From: Gemmataceae bacterium
Lineage (GTDB): Bacteria; Planctomycetota; Planctomycetia; Gemmatales; Gemmataceae
DNA length: 11,042 nucleotides
Assembly (NCBI GenBank): GCA_009691815.1
Contig: SIAL01000078.1
Span: 1-11,042, forward strand
Direction: 5' to 3'
Positions 1-5,993 of this stretch are shown in pieces. Numbering within the stretch: position 1 is the stretch's first letter; each line of letters opens with the position of its first letter. Both the position numbers and the translations under genes were made by a program. The notes below the pieces were generated by a model. That model had not been told where the DNA came from and ran no database searches. It saw nothing but the letters and a program-made list of their open reading frames with translations.

Positions 1-1
1 T

Positions 2-724
2 AATTGGAGCCACTATTGGACAGGTGGAGTTTCTCGGATGGGATTCAAATCCAATGGGGCTAAGGTGAACCGAATTGAATATCGATCCAAAGCGATGAAA
101 TCGCTCTTTAATGGCAAGGATCTTTCCGGATGGAAAGTGTTTCCTGATAAGAAGTCGTTTTTTCAATGGAATCCACAGGGGTGGCTCTCTGTAAATAATG
201 GTCAAGGTGACCTTCAATCCGAACAAGTTTTTGGCAATTTCTTTACACAAGTCGATGTGAAAACAAACGGAAAACACCTAAACAGCGGGATTTTCTTTAG
301 GGGAATCCCTGATCAGTATTGTTTGGCCTATGAAGCTCAAATCCGCAATCAATTCAATGAAACGGCGGACCAAAAGTATTCCGTGGAAACCTTCAACCCA
401 AAGACAAACAAGTTGGAGGGAAAGTTGGAAATGAATTCAAAAGCCGTGGACTTTGGAACCGGGGCAATTTATCGTCGGATCCCCGCCCGGGTGCAGGCTT
501 CCAAGGACAATGAATGGTTTACCCTTTCCATTGCGGCCTATGAGCGGCATTTTTCTACATGGGTCAATGGCATTCAGGTCACGGATTGGACGGACAATCG
601 ACCGATCAATGATAACCCAAGGCTTGGATACCGTTCGAAACCGGGTGCCTTTTCCATTCAGGGCCATGACCCCACCACGGACATCGACTTTAGAAATTTC
701 AGGGTAAAATCATTGGACGAATAG
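2..724 (+). CDS. DUF1080 / 3-keto-disaccharide hydrolase family protein, C-terminal part, cut by left edge
   Basis: The reading frame is open from the first complete codon at position 2, so the gene probably begins outside the window. ATGs at 38 and 95 are in frame. The one at 38 has a GGTGGAG eight bases upstream and could be a start, but residues before the domain (NRIEYR...) resemble the end of a preceding domain in two-domain planctomycete members. The visible domain starts at SLFNGKDLSGWKVF and contains GDLQSE, NGKHLNSGIFFRG, YEAQIRNQF, GTGAIYRR, ATWVNG-like (STWVNGIQVTDWTD) and SIQGHDPTTD, the usual run of this family (PF06439), which has a concanavalin/LamG-like beta fold. Characterised members cleave 3-keto-glycosides, and many are exported. 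A signal peptide would lie beyond the edge. The stop is TAG at 722-724. The gene converges on the minus-strand operon. The family call is firm, the substrate unknown. Confidence 0.9.
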   Translation, partial: NWSHYWTGGVSRMGFKSNGAKVNRIEYRSKAMKSLFNGKDLSGWKVFPDKKSFFQWNPQGWLSVNNGQGDLQSEQVFGNFFTQVDVKTNGKHLNSGIFFRGIPDQYCLAYEAQIRNQFNETADQKYSVETFNPKTNKLEGKLEMNSKAVDFGTGAIYRRIPARVQASKDNEWFTLSIAAYERHFSTWVNGIQVTDWTDNRPINDNPRLGYRSKPGAFSIQGHDPTTDIDFRNFRVKSLDE

Positions 725-749
725 GATCGTTTGGAAAGGACCTCGAACT

Positions 750-784
750 AAAAAAGGCCACCCCCATTATTTGGAGGTGGCCTT
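750..784 (-). terminator. Intrinsic terminator of the guaB-side operon
   Basis: A perfect 9-bp inverted repeat AAGGCCACC (754-762) and GGTGGCCTT (776-784) extends by two more pairs after one mismatch, leaving a loop of about 7 bases. Read on the minus strand, the stem is followed at once by a run of six T (755 down to 750), the standard intrinsic terminator form. It lies 32 bases past the stop of the secreted-protein gene. On the plus strand no T-run follows the stem, so it would end the convergent DUF1080 transcript less well. Confidence 0.9.
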
Positions 785-816
785 GGGTAGTAGGGTAATT
801 TCCTTGCCTAAACGCG

Positions 817-1467
817 TTACGGGAAGCAAGCTATTAGGGCAAAAATTACGGCGGCTTCGGCAATGGATCCGGTTGCACTCACCCCAATTGGGTAAACCAT
901 TAAAGGCACGGGGTCACCTGGAAGCGACCAGCCGGCATTGGAATCGAAGCGACGGAAAGGATCCTTCGCCAAGTTGTAGGGTGTAAGGAAGACTCCCGCA
1001 AAAAAGGTTCCCGCCGAAACGATCGGGGTGATGGGGCCAAGGTCCCAACCATATCGCTCAAAGTTTAATTGTTGGTAAAGGAGTCGGTTATGAACCAAGT
1101 AGGCTGGTTCCACAACCCGTTCGATGGCTTGCCAATTTGAAGCGCGCCAATTCGGATCGTAGGGCACCTTGGTAAGGACAACTTCCATGGGAAATAGGAT
1201 TCTTTCCATTTGGGGTTGGGCACGCTTTTCTTGGCGCATGCGTTCCCGAAGCCCTTCCTCCGATTCCAATCGGAAAAGGCGCTCTGGACCAGGTGGATCC
1301 AGTTGGATGGTAAATGGTCCCAATTGGTCTTGGGCATGGGTGTCAACCATGGCGGGACGGTTGCCTAGCGGGCCCCCGGGGATTGGACGGACATTTGGTC
1401 CATCTTGTGCGAAGGACACGCCAAGCATTGCCCAAAAGGCAATGCTTCCAAGTCCTTTAAGCCCCAT
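817..1467 (-). CDS. Small secreted protein of unknown function (GWDLGP / LPGDPVP motifs)
   Basis: I chose the ATG at 1467, which gives 216 residues. It begins MGLKGLGSIAFWAMLGVSFA followed by QDG, a short basic n-region, a hydrophobic core and a likely signal peptidase I site after A20. An in-frame ATG at 1530 has a better-spaced GGAG upstream but would add a 21-residue basic extension and a 74-base overlap with guaB. The mature part has a charged stretch (about 68-90, RLESEEGLRERMRQEKR), then VEPAYLVHNRLLYQQLNFERYGWDLGP (split across 119-145), VSAGTFFAGVFLTPY (150-164), LPGDPVP (182-188) and a hydrophobic C-terminal segment TGSIAEAAVIFALIACFP (199-216) that may insert in a membrane. I recall this motif set from planctomycete hypothetical proteins, with no known function. 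The start overlaps the guaB stop by 11 bases, suggesting translational coupling, since no good Shine-Dalgarno sits before 1467. Confidence 0.75.
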   Translation of the reverse strand: MGLKGLGSIAFWAMLGVSFAQDGPNVRPIPGGPLGNRPAMVDTHAQDQLGPFTIQLDPPGPERLFRLESEEGLRERMRQEKRAQPQMERILFPMEVVLTKVPYDPNWRASNWQAIERVVEPAYLVHNRLLYQQLNFERYGWDLGPITPIVSAGTFFAGVFLTPYNLAKDPFRRFDSNAGWSLPGDPVPLMVYPIGVSATGSIAEAAVIFALIACFP

Positions 1468-2935
1468 CCTTGCCCGAATACTCGGACCGGATGCTGTAAT
1501 TGGGCGCTTCCTGAGTGATGGCAATATCATGAGGATGGCTCTCCTGCATACTTGCGGCCGTGACCTGGATAAACCGGGCCTTGGTCCGCAATTCCTCGAT
1601 TGTTTTCGTGCCGCAATACCCCATTCCGGCACGCAAACCGCCCACAAGTTGATAAACAAACGGTGCTAACGGTCCTTTGTAGGGCACCCTGCCCTCCACA
1701 CCCTCGGGAACGAGTTTATCTCGCCCCGAGACTTCTCCTTGGCGATAGCGGTCCTTTGAACCCGCCATCATTGCCCCTTGGGAGCCCATGCCCCGATAGA
1801 GCTTGAAACTTCGCCCTTTGTACAGAATTGTTTCGCCGGGGCTTTCCGTATGGCCAGCCAAAAGGCTTCCCAGCATTACCGTGTTTGCCCCAGCGGCAAT
1901 GGCTTTGGTAATATCACCCGAATAACGAATGCCCCCATCGGCAATTACCGGAATTCCTGTTCCCGCCAAACCACCAGCTGCTTGGTGAATGGCGGTGATT
2001 TGCGGAACCCCAACACCCGAAATGATTCGGGTGGTACAAATGCTTCCCGGCCCAATACCCACTTTGATTGCGTCGGCACCGGCATCCGCCAAGGCCCTCG
2101 CCCCTTCCATGGTTGCCACATTTCCAGCGACCACCTCGATGGTAAACTGTTTTTTGATCTGTCGGACTGTTTCAATTACATTGCTCGTGTGACCGTGTGC
2201 GGAATCCACCACAACGACATCGACGCCCGCTTTGATTAACGATTCTACTCGCTCAAAATCAAGAACACCCACCGCCGCACCTACTCGGAGGCGGCCGCGA
2301 GAATCCTTACAGGCATTTGGGAAATCGCTCAACTTGTCAATATCCTTGATGGTGATTAAGCCCTTCAGTCGGTAGTTATCGTCTACCAATAAAAGTTTCT
2401 CTACCTTATTTTTCGTTAAAATCCGCTCAGCCGCTTCAAGCGTTGTATTTTCCGGGGCGGTAATCAAATTTTCAAAGGTCATTACCTCCTGAATTCGCTG
2501 ATTGTTGTCGGTGAGGAATCTTAAATCCCGCCGGGTAAGGATGCCCTTCAAAAGCCCGTTAACGGTAATGGGAACGCCACTTATCTTGTTTTGCTCCATG
2601 ATTTTACGAGCATTTCCAACCGGTTCTTCGGGGTGTAGTGTCACCGGATCCGTAATGATCCCATTTGCACTTCGTTTGACTTTGTCCACTTCCCTAGTTT
2701 GGTCGGCAATAGTCATGTTTTTGTGAATAAAACCGATACCACCTTCCTGAGCCATGGCTATGGCCAAATCACTTTCCGTAACCGTGTCCATAGGGGAAGA
2801 TATGATTGGGATATTAAGGCGAATATTTTTTGTCAGAAATGATCTTACATCTATATCTCTGGGAAGTATATTGCTATACCCAGGTTCTAGCAGGACATCG
2901 TCATAGGTGATTCCCCGATATGCAATCCGATCCAT
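1457..2935 (-). CDS. guaB: IMP dehydrogenase
   Basis: This cytosolic enzyme oxidises IMP to XMP with NAD+, the committed step to GMP. Its 492 residues match the bacterial family length of about 490. The N-terminal part has YDDVLLEPGYSNILP (11-25), typical of the barrel entry. A pair of CBS domains follows at about 95-145 and 150-205, the usual sites for adenine or guanine nucleotide control. The catalytic loop is GIGPGSICTTR with the nucleophile C300. IADGGIRYSGD (331-341) binds the phosphate, GSLLAGTxE-like GSLLAGHTESPGE is present, and the mobile flap carries R396-Y397, equivalent to the Arg-Tyr pair that activates water. No key residue is missing. The start at 2935 is supported by a strong Shine-Dalgarno. 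The stop overlaps the next gene by 11 bases. It lies 74 bases after the CehA-like gene and may have a promoter of its own in that gap. Confidence 0.98.
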   Translation of the reverse strand: MDRIAYRGITYDDVLLEPGYSNILPRDIDVRSFLTKNIRLNIPIISSPMDTVTESDLAIAMAQEGGIGFIHKNMTIADQTREVDKVKRSANGIITDPVTLHPEEPVGNARKIMEQNKISGVPITVNGLLKGILTRRDLRFLTDNNQRIQEVMTFENLITAPENTTLEAAERILTKNKVEKLLLVDDNYRLKGLITIKDIDKLSDFPNACKDSRGRLRVGAAVGVLDFERVESLIKAGVDVVVVDSAHGHTSNVIETVRQIKKQFTIEVVAGNVATMEGARALADAGADAIKVGIGPGSICTTRIISGVGVPQITAIHQAAGGLAGTGIPVIADGGIRYSGDITKAIAAGANTVMLGSLLAGHTESPGETILYKGRSFKLYRGMGSQGAMMAGSKDRYRQGEVSGRDKLVPEGVEGRVPYKGPLAPFVYQLVGGLRAGMGYCGTKTIEELRTKARFIQVTAASMQESHPHDIAITQEAPNYSIRSEYSGKDGA

Positions 2936-3009
2936 TTGCCACCTCCCGTTTCAAAAATTATAGGTGACCCAAGGCGTTTGGACCTCCTTTCGGAAAGGGT
3001 TTCCCTTCC
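2936..3009 (-). promoter_or_regulatory. guaB leader with possible internal promoter
   Basis: This 74-base gap is longer than the other gaps in the operon, apart from the overlaps. On the minus strand it holds a perfect -10 hexamer TATAAT (2962-2957), but the hexamers 16-18 bases upstream (AGGTCC and neighbours) do not resemble a -35, so a sigma-70 promoter is only possible. Upstream, 2993-3009 can fold GGAAGGG against CCCTTTC around an AAA loop. No T-run follows, so it is not a terminator. A second AAAGGAGGT is present at about 2991-2983 with no ATG at the right distance. Confidence 0.3.
2939..2947 (-). promoter_or_regulatory. Strong Shine-Dalgarno site of guaB
   Basis: On the minus strand GGGAGGTGG ends three bases before the guaB ATG. 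The GGAGGT core is five bases from the start codon. It fixes the start at 2935. Confidence 0.85.
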
Positions 3010-4440
3010 TTACTGTTTTCGGTTGGCAGGATTGGATTCCATCAGGTTGAGAGCTTTTTGCAAATAATTAGCCAATTGGTTTTGGAGCGATGGCCCTTGC
3101 GTGTTGCGGTTTTCTTGATTCCATTCCAATCCTTGGCGTAGCGTTTTTTTGAAGATTTGGTTGTCCCAAATTCCCTCGGTTTGTCCAAAATCCGGGCCCT
3201 GAATCATCGAGCTATGGGCCATTAACCTTCCATTATTGTCAACAATGCGGCAGGAAAGCCAATTTTTAATGGACAGGGCTTCCATTGAAATCGTTTGACC
3301 TAATCCCGGTTCCAGAGGTTGGGAACCTATTACCCCTTCTTCACTAATCCATTCTAAAATAGTGTTTGGCCCAACAAAATCGACAAATGCTTGGGCAACT
3401 CCTGGCCCCTTTCCCAAACCCAATAGAGGTCCATTGGAAGCGGTGCCTTTCCCTTTTTTAATCAAAGCCATGATCCTATCCAATGGTAGTCCAATGGTTG
3501 GAAGGGATGAATCTCCGATTTTGATCCAAGTGAAGGATTGGCCCACTCGAATTTGGTTGTTGCATTTTCCGGAGGAACCAACGATACCACAGGCTATTCC
3601 AGCTGTCCAAAGGGAATAAATTCTATTCAGACGACTTTCCGGAGTTAGGACAGATTTTCCTAACGAAGCGCAAAGTTCGATAGCGTCGATATCGCCATTC
3701 ACGACACCTGCAAGGGCTTCATATTCTGGCAATTGGGGATCCAATTCAGGCCAAATAACCACACCTTTGATTCGATGACACTGGTGACACCAATCCTGAA
3801 TCGACCATGGTGTTTCGTTGTTTTTCCAGCCAGAAAACCAAGGATATATGGGCCGGTGGGAATGCAAAAGGGAAACCGATCCCAAAACAGGATGACGGTT
3901 TAGGGTGTTGACAATAATTGACGAACGGGAAGATTCCAAGGCGGGTTGGGTTCCGGAAAACTCCACCAATTGAGCGTAGTTTGGTTCCTTGGGTGGGGAG
4001 GTTTCAGGCCAATGGGCCGCTGCAAGTATTTGAACCAAGTTCATTCCAGAAGCTTCCGCCTCTAATAAAGCGGCTTTGGGCGAAAGGCCATGGGTTCGAA
4101 GGTCAACCGCAAACCATCCCAAAGGTTCTGATGGAGCCTTGGTGAGGGGAATACGGACGGCAAGTTGGCCCGCTAGGATTTCGATTTGGCCTTTCCAGGC
4201 CGCATAGCCCGGCTTTGCTAGGACATTGACGCTATGGATTCCGGGTTGAATTGGGATTTCAAAACCGCCATTGGAGGCACAGTAGATTTCATTATTGACA
4301 AGTAGTTGAGCCGGGCACTCTCCCCCAACAAGCGGGGAAGGATTCCAACCCATGGGTATTATTGGGGTCCCTTTGTGGTCCCAGATGGAAATCCAACAAG
4401 GGACCGGTTTGCCCTCTAGGCTGATCCGAAAATGTACCAT
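3010..4440 (-). CDS. CehA/McbA-like (PHP-type) family protein with N-terminal beta domain, metal site apparently altered
   Basis: The 476-residue protein has no signal peptide from this start. Residues 1-100 (RISLEGKPVPCWISIWD, FEIPIQPGIHSVNVLAKPGY) look like a carboxypeptidase-regulatory-type beta sandwich. Residues from about 108 to 345 match planctomycete CehA/McbA-like proteins: GWFAVDLRTHG (108-118), SLLHSHRPIYP (190-200), DWCHQCHRIKGVVIWPE (216-232), NGDIDAIEL (248-256), GIVGSSGKCNNQIRVG (285-300) and TASNGPLL (333-340). The family normally has D-x-H-x-H at the first motif. Here residue 115 is Arg in place of the first His, and the later loop reads GKCNN where I expect GKDSN. Catalysis may therefore be lost or changed. 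The C-terminus (about 430-476) is Gln/Asn-rich and probably helical. The start lies 8 bases after the epimerase stop with a poor Shine-Dalgarno, suggesting coupled translation. The family call rests on recalled motifs, and the substrate is unknown. Confidence 0.72.
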   Translation of the reverse strand: MVHFRISLEGKPVPCWISIWDHKGTPIIPMGWNPSPLVGGECPAQLLVNNEIYCASNGGFEIPIQPGIHSVNVLAKPGYAAWKGQIEILAGQLAVRIPLTKAPSEPLGWFAVDLRTHGLSPKAALLEAEASGMNLVQILAAAHWPETSPPKEPNYAQLVEFSGTQPALESSRSSIIVNTLNRHPVLGSVSLLHSHRPIYPWFSGWKNNETPWSIQDWCHQCHRIKGVVIWPELDPQLPEYEALAGVVNGDIDAIELCASLGKSVLTPESRLNRIYSLWTAGIACGIVGSSGKCNNQIRVGQSFTWIKIGDSSLPTIGLPLDRIMALIKKGKGTASNGPLLGLGKGPGVAQAFVDFVGPNTILEWISEEGVIGSQPLEPGLGQTISMEALSIKNWLSCRIVDNNGRLMAHSSMIQGPDFGQTEGIWDNQIFKKTLRQGLEWNQENRNTQGPSLQNQLANYLQKALNLMESNPANRKQ

Positions 4441-4448
4441 GGGTTCAA

Positions 4449-5282
4449 CTAATTCCAGGCGGCTCCGGCTCGATCAAGGATAGTTCGAAACGCGTCGATA
4501 GCCAAGGGGAAAAGATCTGGGCCGGTATAACCTCCGGTAGGGCCACCACCGCGAAAATGCGGTTCCATAGTGGCAAAACCCTTGTACCCCGATTGGGTTG
4601 CCTCGTCAATCACTTTTTGCCATTGTCCTTGTCCCCGGCCAGCGAGGCATCCATGTTTTTCGCCATGGATCCAATCCTTAATGTGCAGGTGGACGGTGTG
4701 TGCCTTGGTGCGGTTCCAGCCTTCGATGGGGCAATAACCACAAAAAACAAAATTGGCCGCATCGTAAGCCGCCTTGAAATGGGGTGAAGAGATTTGGCGG
4801 AAAATATCTTCCACCCTTTCCGGAGAGTCTCCATAGATATTGTGTTCGTTTTCATGAAGCAAAATCAGTCCCGCTTTTTCCGCAAGGCGCACCTTGGTTT
4901 CCAATCGGGCCATGACCTCCGAACGCCAGGTGGCCCAATCCCCGCCCACTTCGGGAAGGTAGTAGCTGAATATGCGAATGTTTGGGGTTTCTAACCGTTT
5001 GGCGAGTTCGATGGCCCGTTCAAATCGCTTTAGGTGTGGCTCAAACGGGGAATCAATCCTCACCTTGCCAATGGGTGAACCGATTGCACTTAACCCGAAA
5101 CTGTGTTTTTTCAGCAGGGATTGAAACTCGCTGATTTGAAGGTCGGTAAGGTCAAGGACATTTGTGGAGTGAATGGAACGGAATTCAATCCTGTGGACGC
5201 CGGAACGACCAAGGATGGCCATTTGGTGTTCGGGGTCCGGGCCAATTTCGTCGGCAAATGCGCTAATGGTGTACAGGGACAT
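4449..5282 (-). CDS. Sugar phosphate isomerase/epimerase-like TIM barrel protein
   Basis: The start at 5282 (MSLYTISAFADEIGPD) is chosen because AAAGGA lies six bases upstream and the barrel's first strand begins there. A longer frame up to 5402 would overlap the previous gene and adds nothing domain-like. The result is 277 residues, normal for the xylose isomerase-like / AP endonuclease family 2 (PF01261). Expected metal ligands are visible: E144 in ILLHENEH, D174 in AAYDAANF, H198 or H200 in VHLHIKDW and E240 in FATMEPHF. These proteins isomerise or epimerise sugars, inososes or keto-sugars with a divalent metal, usually in the cytoplasm, and the sequence does not show the substrate. It sits 37 bases after the adenosyltransferase gene and 8 before the CehA-like gene, so it is almost certainly co-transcribed. 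Confidence 0.9.
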   Translation of the reverse strand: MSLYTISAFADEIGPDPEHQMAILGRSGVHRIEFRSIHSTNVLDLTDLQISEFQSLLKKHSFGLSAIGSPIGKVRIDSPFEPHLKRFERAIELAKRLETPNIRIFSYYLPEVGGDWATWRSEVMARLETKVRLAEKAGLILLHENEHNIYGDSPERVEDIFRQISSPHFKAAYDAANFVFCGYCPIEGWNRTKAHTVHLHIKDWIHGEKHGCLAGRGQGQWQKVIDEATQSGYKGFATMEPHFRGGGPTGGYTGPDLFPLAIDAFRTILDRAGAAWN

Positions 5283-5286
5283 TGGT

Positions 5287-5293
5287 ATCCTTT
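5287..5293 (-). promoter_or_regulatory. Shine-Dalgarno that fixes the epimerase-like start
   Basis: On the minus strand CGAAAGGATACCA precedes ATG at 5282, giving AAAGGA at good spacing. It favours the 277-residue product over a longer one that would overlap the upstream gene. Confidence 0.7.
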
Positions 5294-5319
5294 CGCAAAA
5301 GTTTTGTTCCAAAGATGTT

Positions 5320-5889
5320 CTAAACCCCCGCACCAGGGTTCCAAAGAACATCTCCTTTTCCTTCATCATTGTGAATTCGGGCCATAACGAACAGAAGGTC
5401 ACTGAGCCGATTGAGATAAATCAGGACCTGTTCGTTGATTGTTTCTTGACGGGCTAGGCCGACTACCAACCGTTCCGCCCGTCGACAAACCGTGCGTGCC
5501 ACATGGCACCAAGCGGCTAGGGGTGAGCCACCCGGTAGCACAAAACTATTCAAAGGAGTTAACCGTTCATTGAGGTTGTCGATTTCGGATTCCAATTTTG
5601 TTACCTGTTCCTTTCGGATCCTAAGGCAAGTTCTTTGGGATGGGTTGGGATCCTCGGGAACACACAAGTCCGCGCCAACATCGAATAGGTCGTTTTGGAT
5701 GCCTAACAGAAATGCCCGCCATTCACCAAGGTTTGTGGTTGCCAATAAAACGCCAAGGACAGCATTGAGTTCATCCACCGAGCCATACGCTTCAACCCGG
5801 ATGTGGTCTTTGGGCACGCGCTTTCCATTGCCTAAACCGGTATCCCCTTTGTCGCCGGTTTTCGTGTAAATTTTGCTTAGGTATACCAT
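5320..5889 (-). CDS. pduO: Cob(I)alamin adenosyltransferase, PduO type
   Basis: The enzyme transfers the 5'-deoxyadenosyl group of ATP to cob(I)alamin, making adenosylcobalamin in the cytoplasm. From the ATG at 5889 it has 189 residues, the family's usual size. A longer open frame to 6003 runs through the upstream terminator and is not credible. Diagnostic motifs are the ATP loop TKTGDKGDTGL (9-19), RVEAYGSVDELNAVLG (31-46), QNDLFDVGADL (65-75), FVLPGGSPLAAW (116-127), the arginine-rich helix ARTVCRRAER (131-140) and YLNRLSDLLFVMAR (158-171). All expected motifs are intact. It follows nrdJ, whose product needs adenosylcobalamin, with a strong terminator in between, so it probably has its own promoter or relies on read-through. 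GGGGAA seven bases before the ATG is a modest ribosome site. It is the first gene of a five-gene run ending at 754. Confidence 0.97.
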   Translation of the reverse strand: MVYLSKIYTKTGDKGDTGLGNGKRVPKDHIRVEAYGSVDELNAVLGVLLATTNLGEWRAFLLGIQNDLFDVGADLCVPEDPNPSQRTCLRIRKEQVTKLESEIDNLNERLTPLNSFVLPGGSPLAAWCHVARTVCRRAERLVVGLARQETINEQVLIYLNRLSDLLFVMARIHNDEGKGDVLWNPGAGV

Positions 5890-5943
5890 GTTTGGATTCC
5901 CCGTACCTTTATTGTCTAGCTGGTTTGTTGGTTGAGGAAACGG

Positions 5944-5969
5944 AAAAACCCGGGTGTTTCCCGGGTTTT
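5944..5969 (-). terminator. Intrinsic terminator after nrdJ
   Basis: A perfect 10-bp stem, AAAACCCGGG (5945-5954) and CCCGGGTTTT (5960-5969), has a 5-base loop. On the minus strand it ends in TTTTT (5948-5944) and starts 24 bases past the nrdJ stop. The stem also carries four T at its plus-strand end, so it could act both ways, but no plus-strand gene leads into it. It separates nrdJ from the adenosyltransferase gene. Confidence 0.9.
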
Positions 5970-5993
5970 GGGCGGAAAAGTTTCTGAACGAGC

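Noticed and set aside
1169..1669. 166-codon plus-strand frame across the secreted-protein and guaB ends
   Set aside because: Its composition (Trp, Ser, Arg, Pro rich) is that of an antisense frame, and it spans two convincing minus-strand genes.
1778..2239. 153-codon plus-strand frame opposite guaB
   Set aside because: It is the antisense shadow of a fully conserved enzyme, with no domain and no ribosome site of note.
2967..2985. Tiny leader peptide (TTG GGT CAC CTA TAA) after the spare Shine-Dalgarno
   Set aside because: Four codons from a TTG start with no regulatory codon run. Too short to support.
5283..5402. N-terminal extension of the epimerase-like protein to 5402
   Set aside because: It would overlap the adenosyltransferase by 83 bases. 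The downstream ATG at 5282 has a good Shine-Dalgarno and starts the domain.
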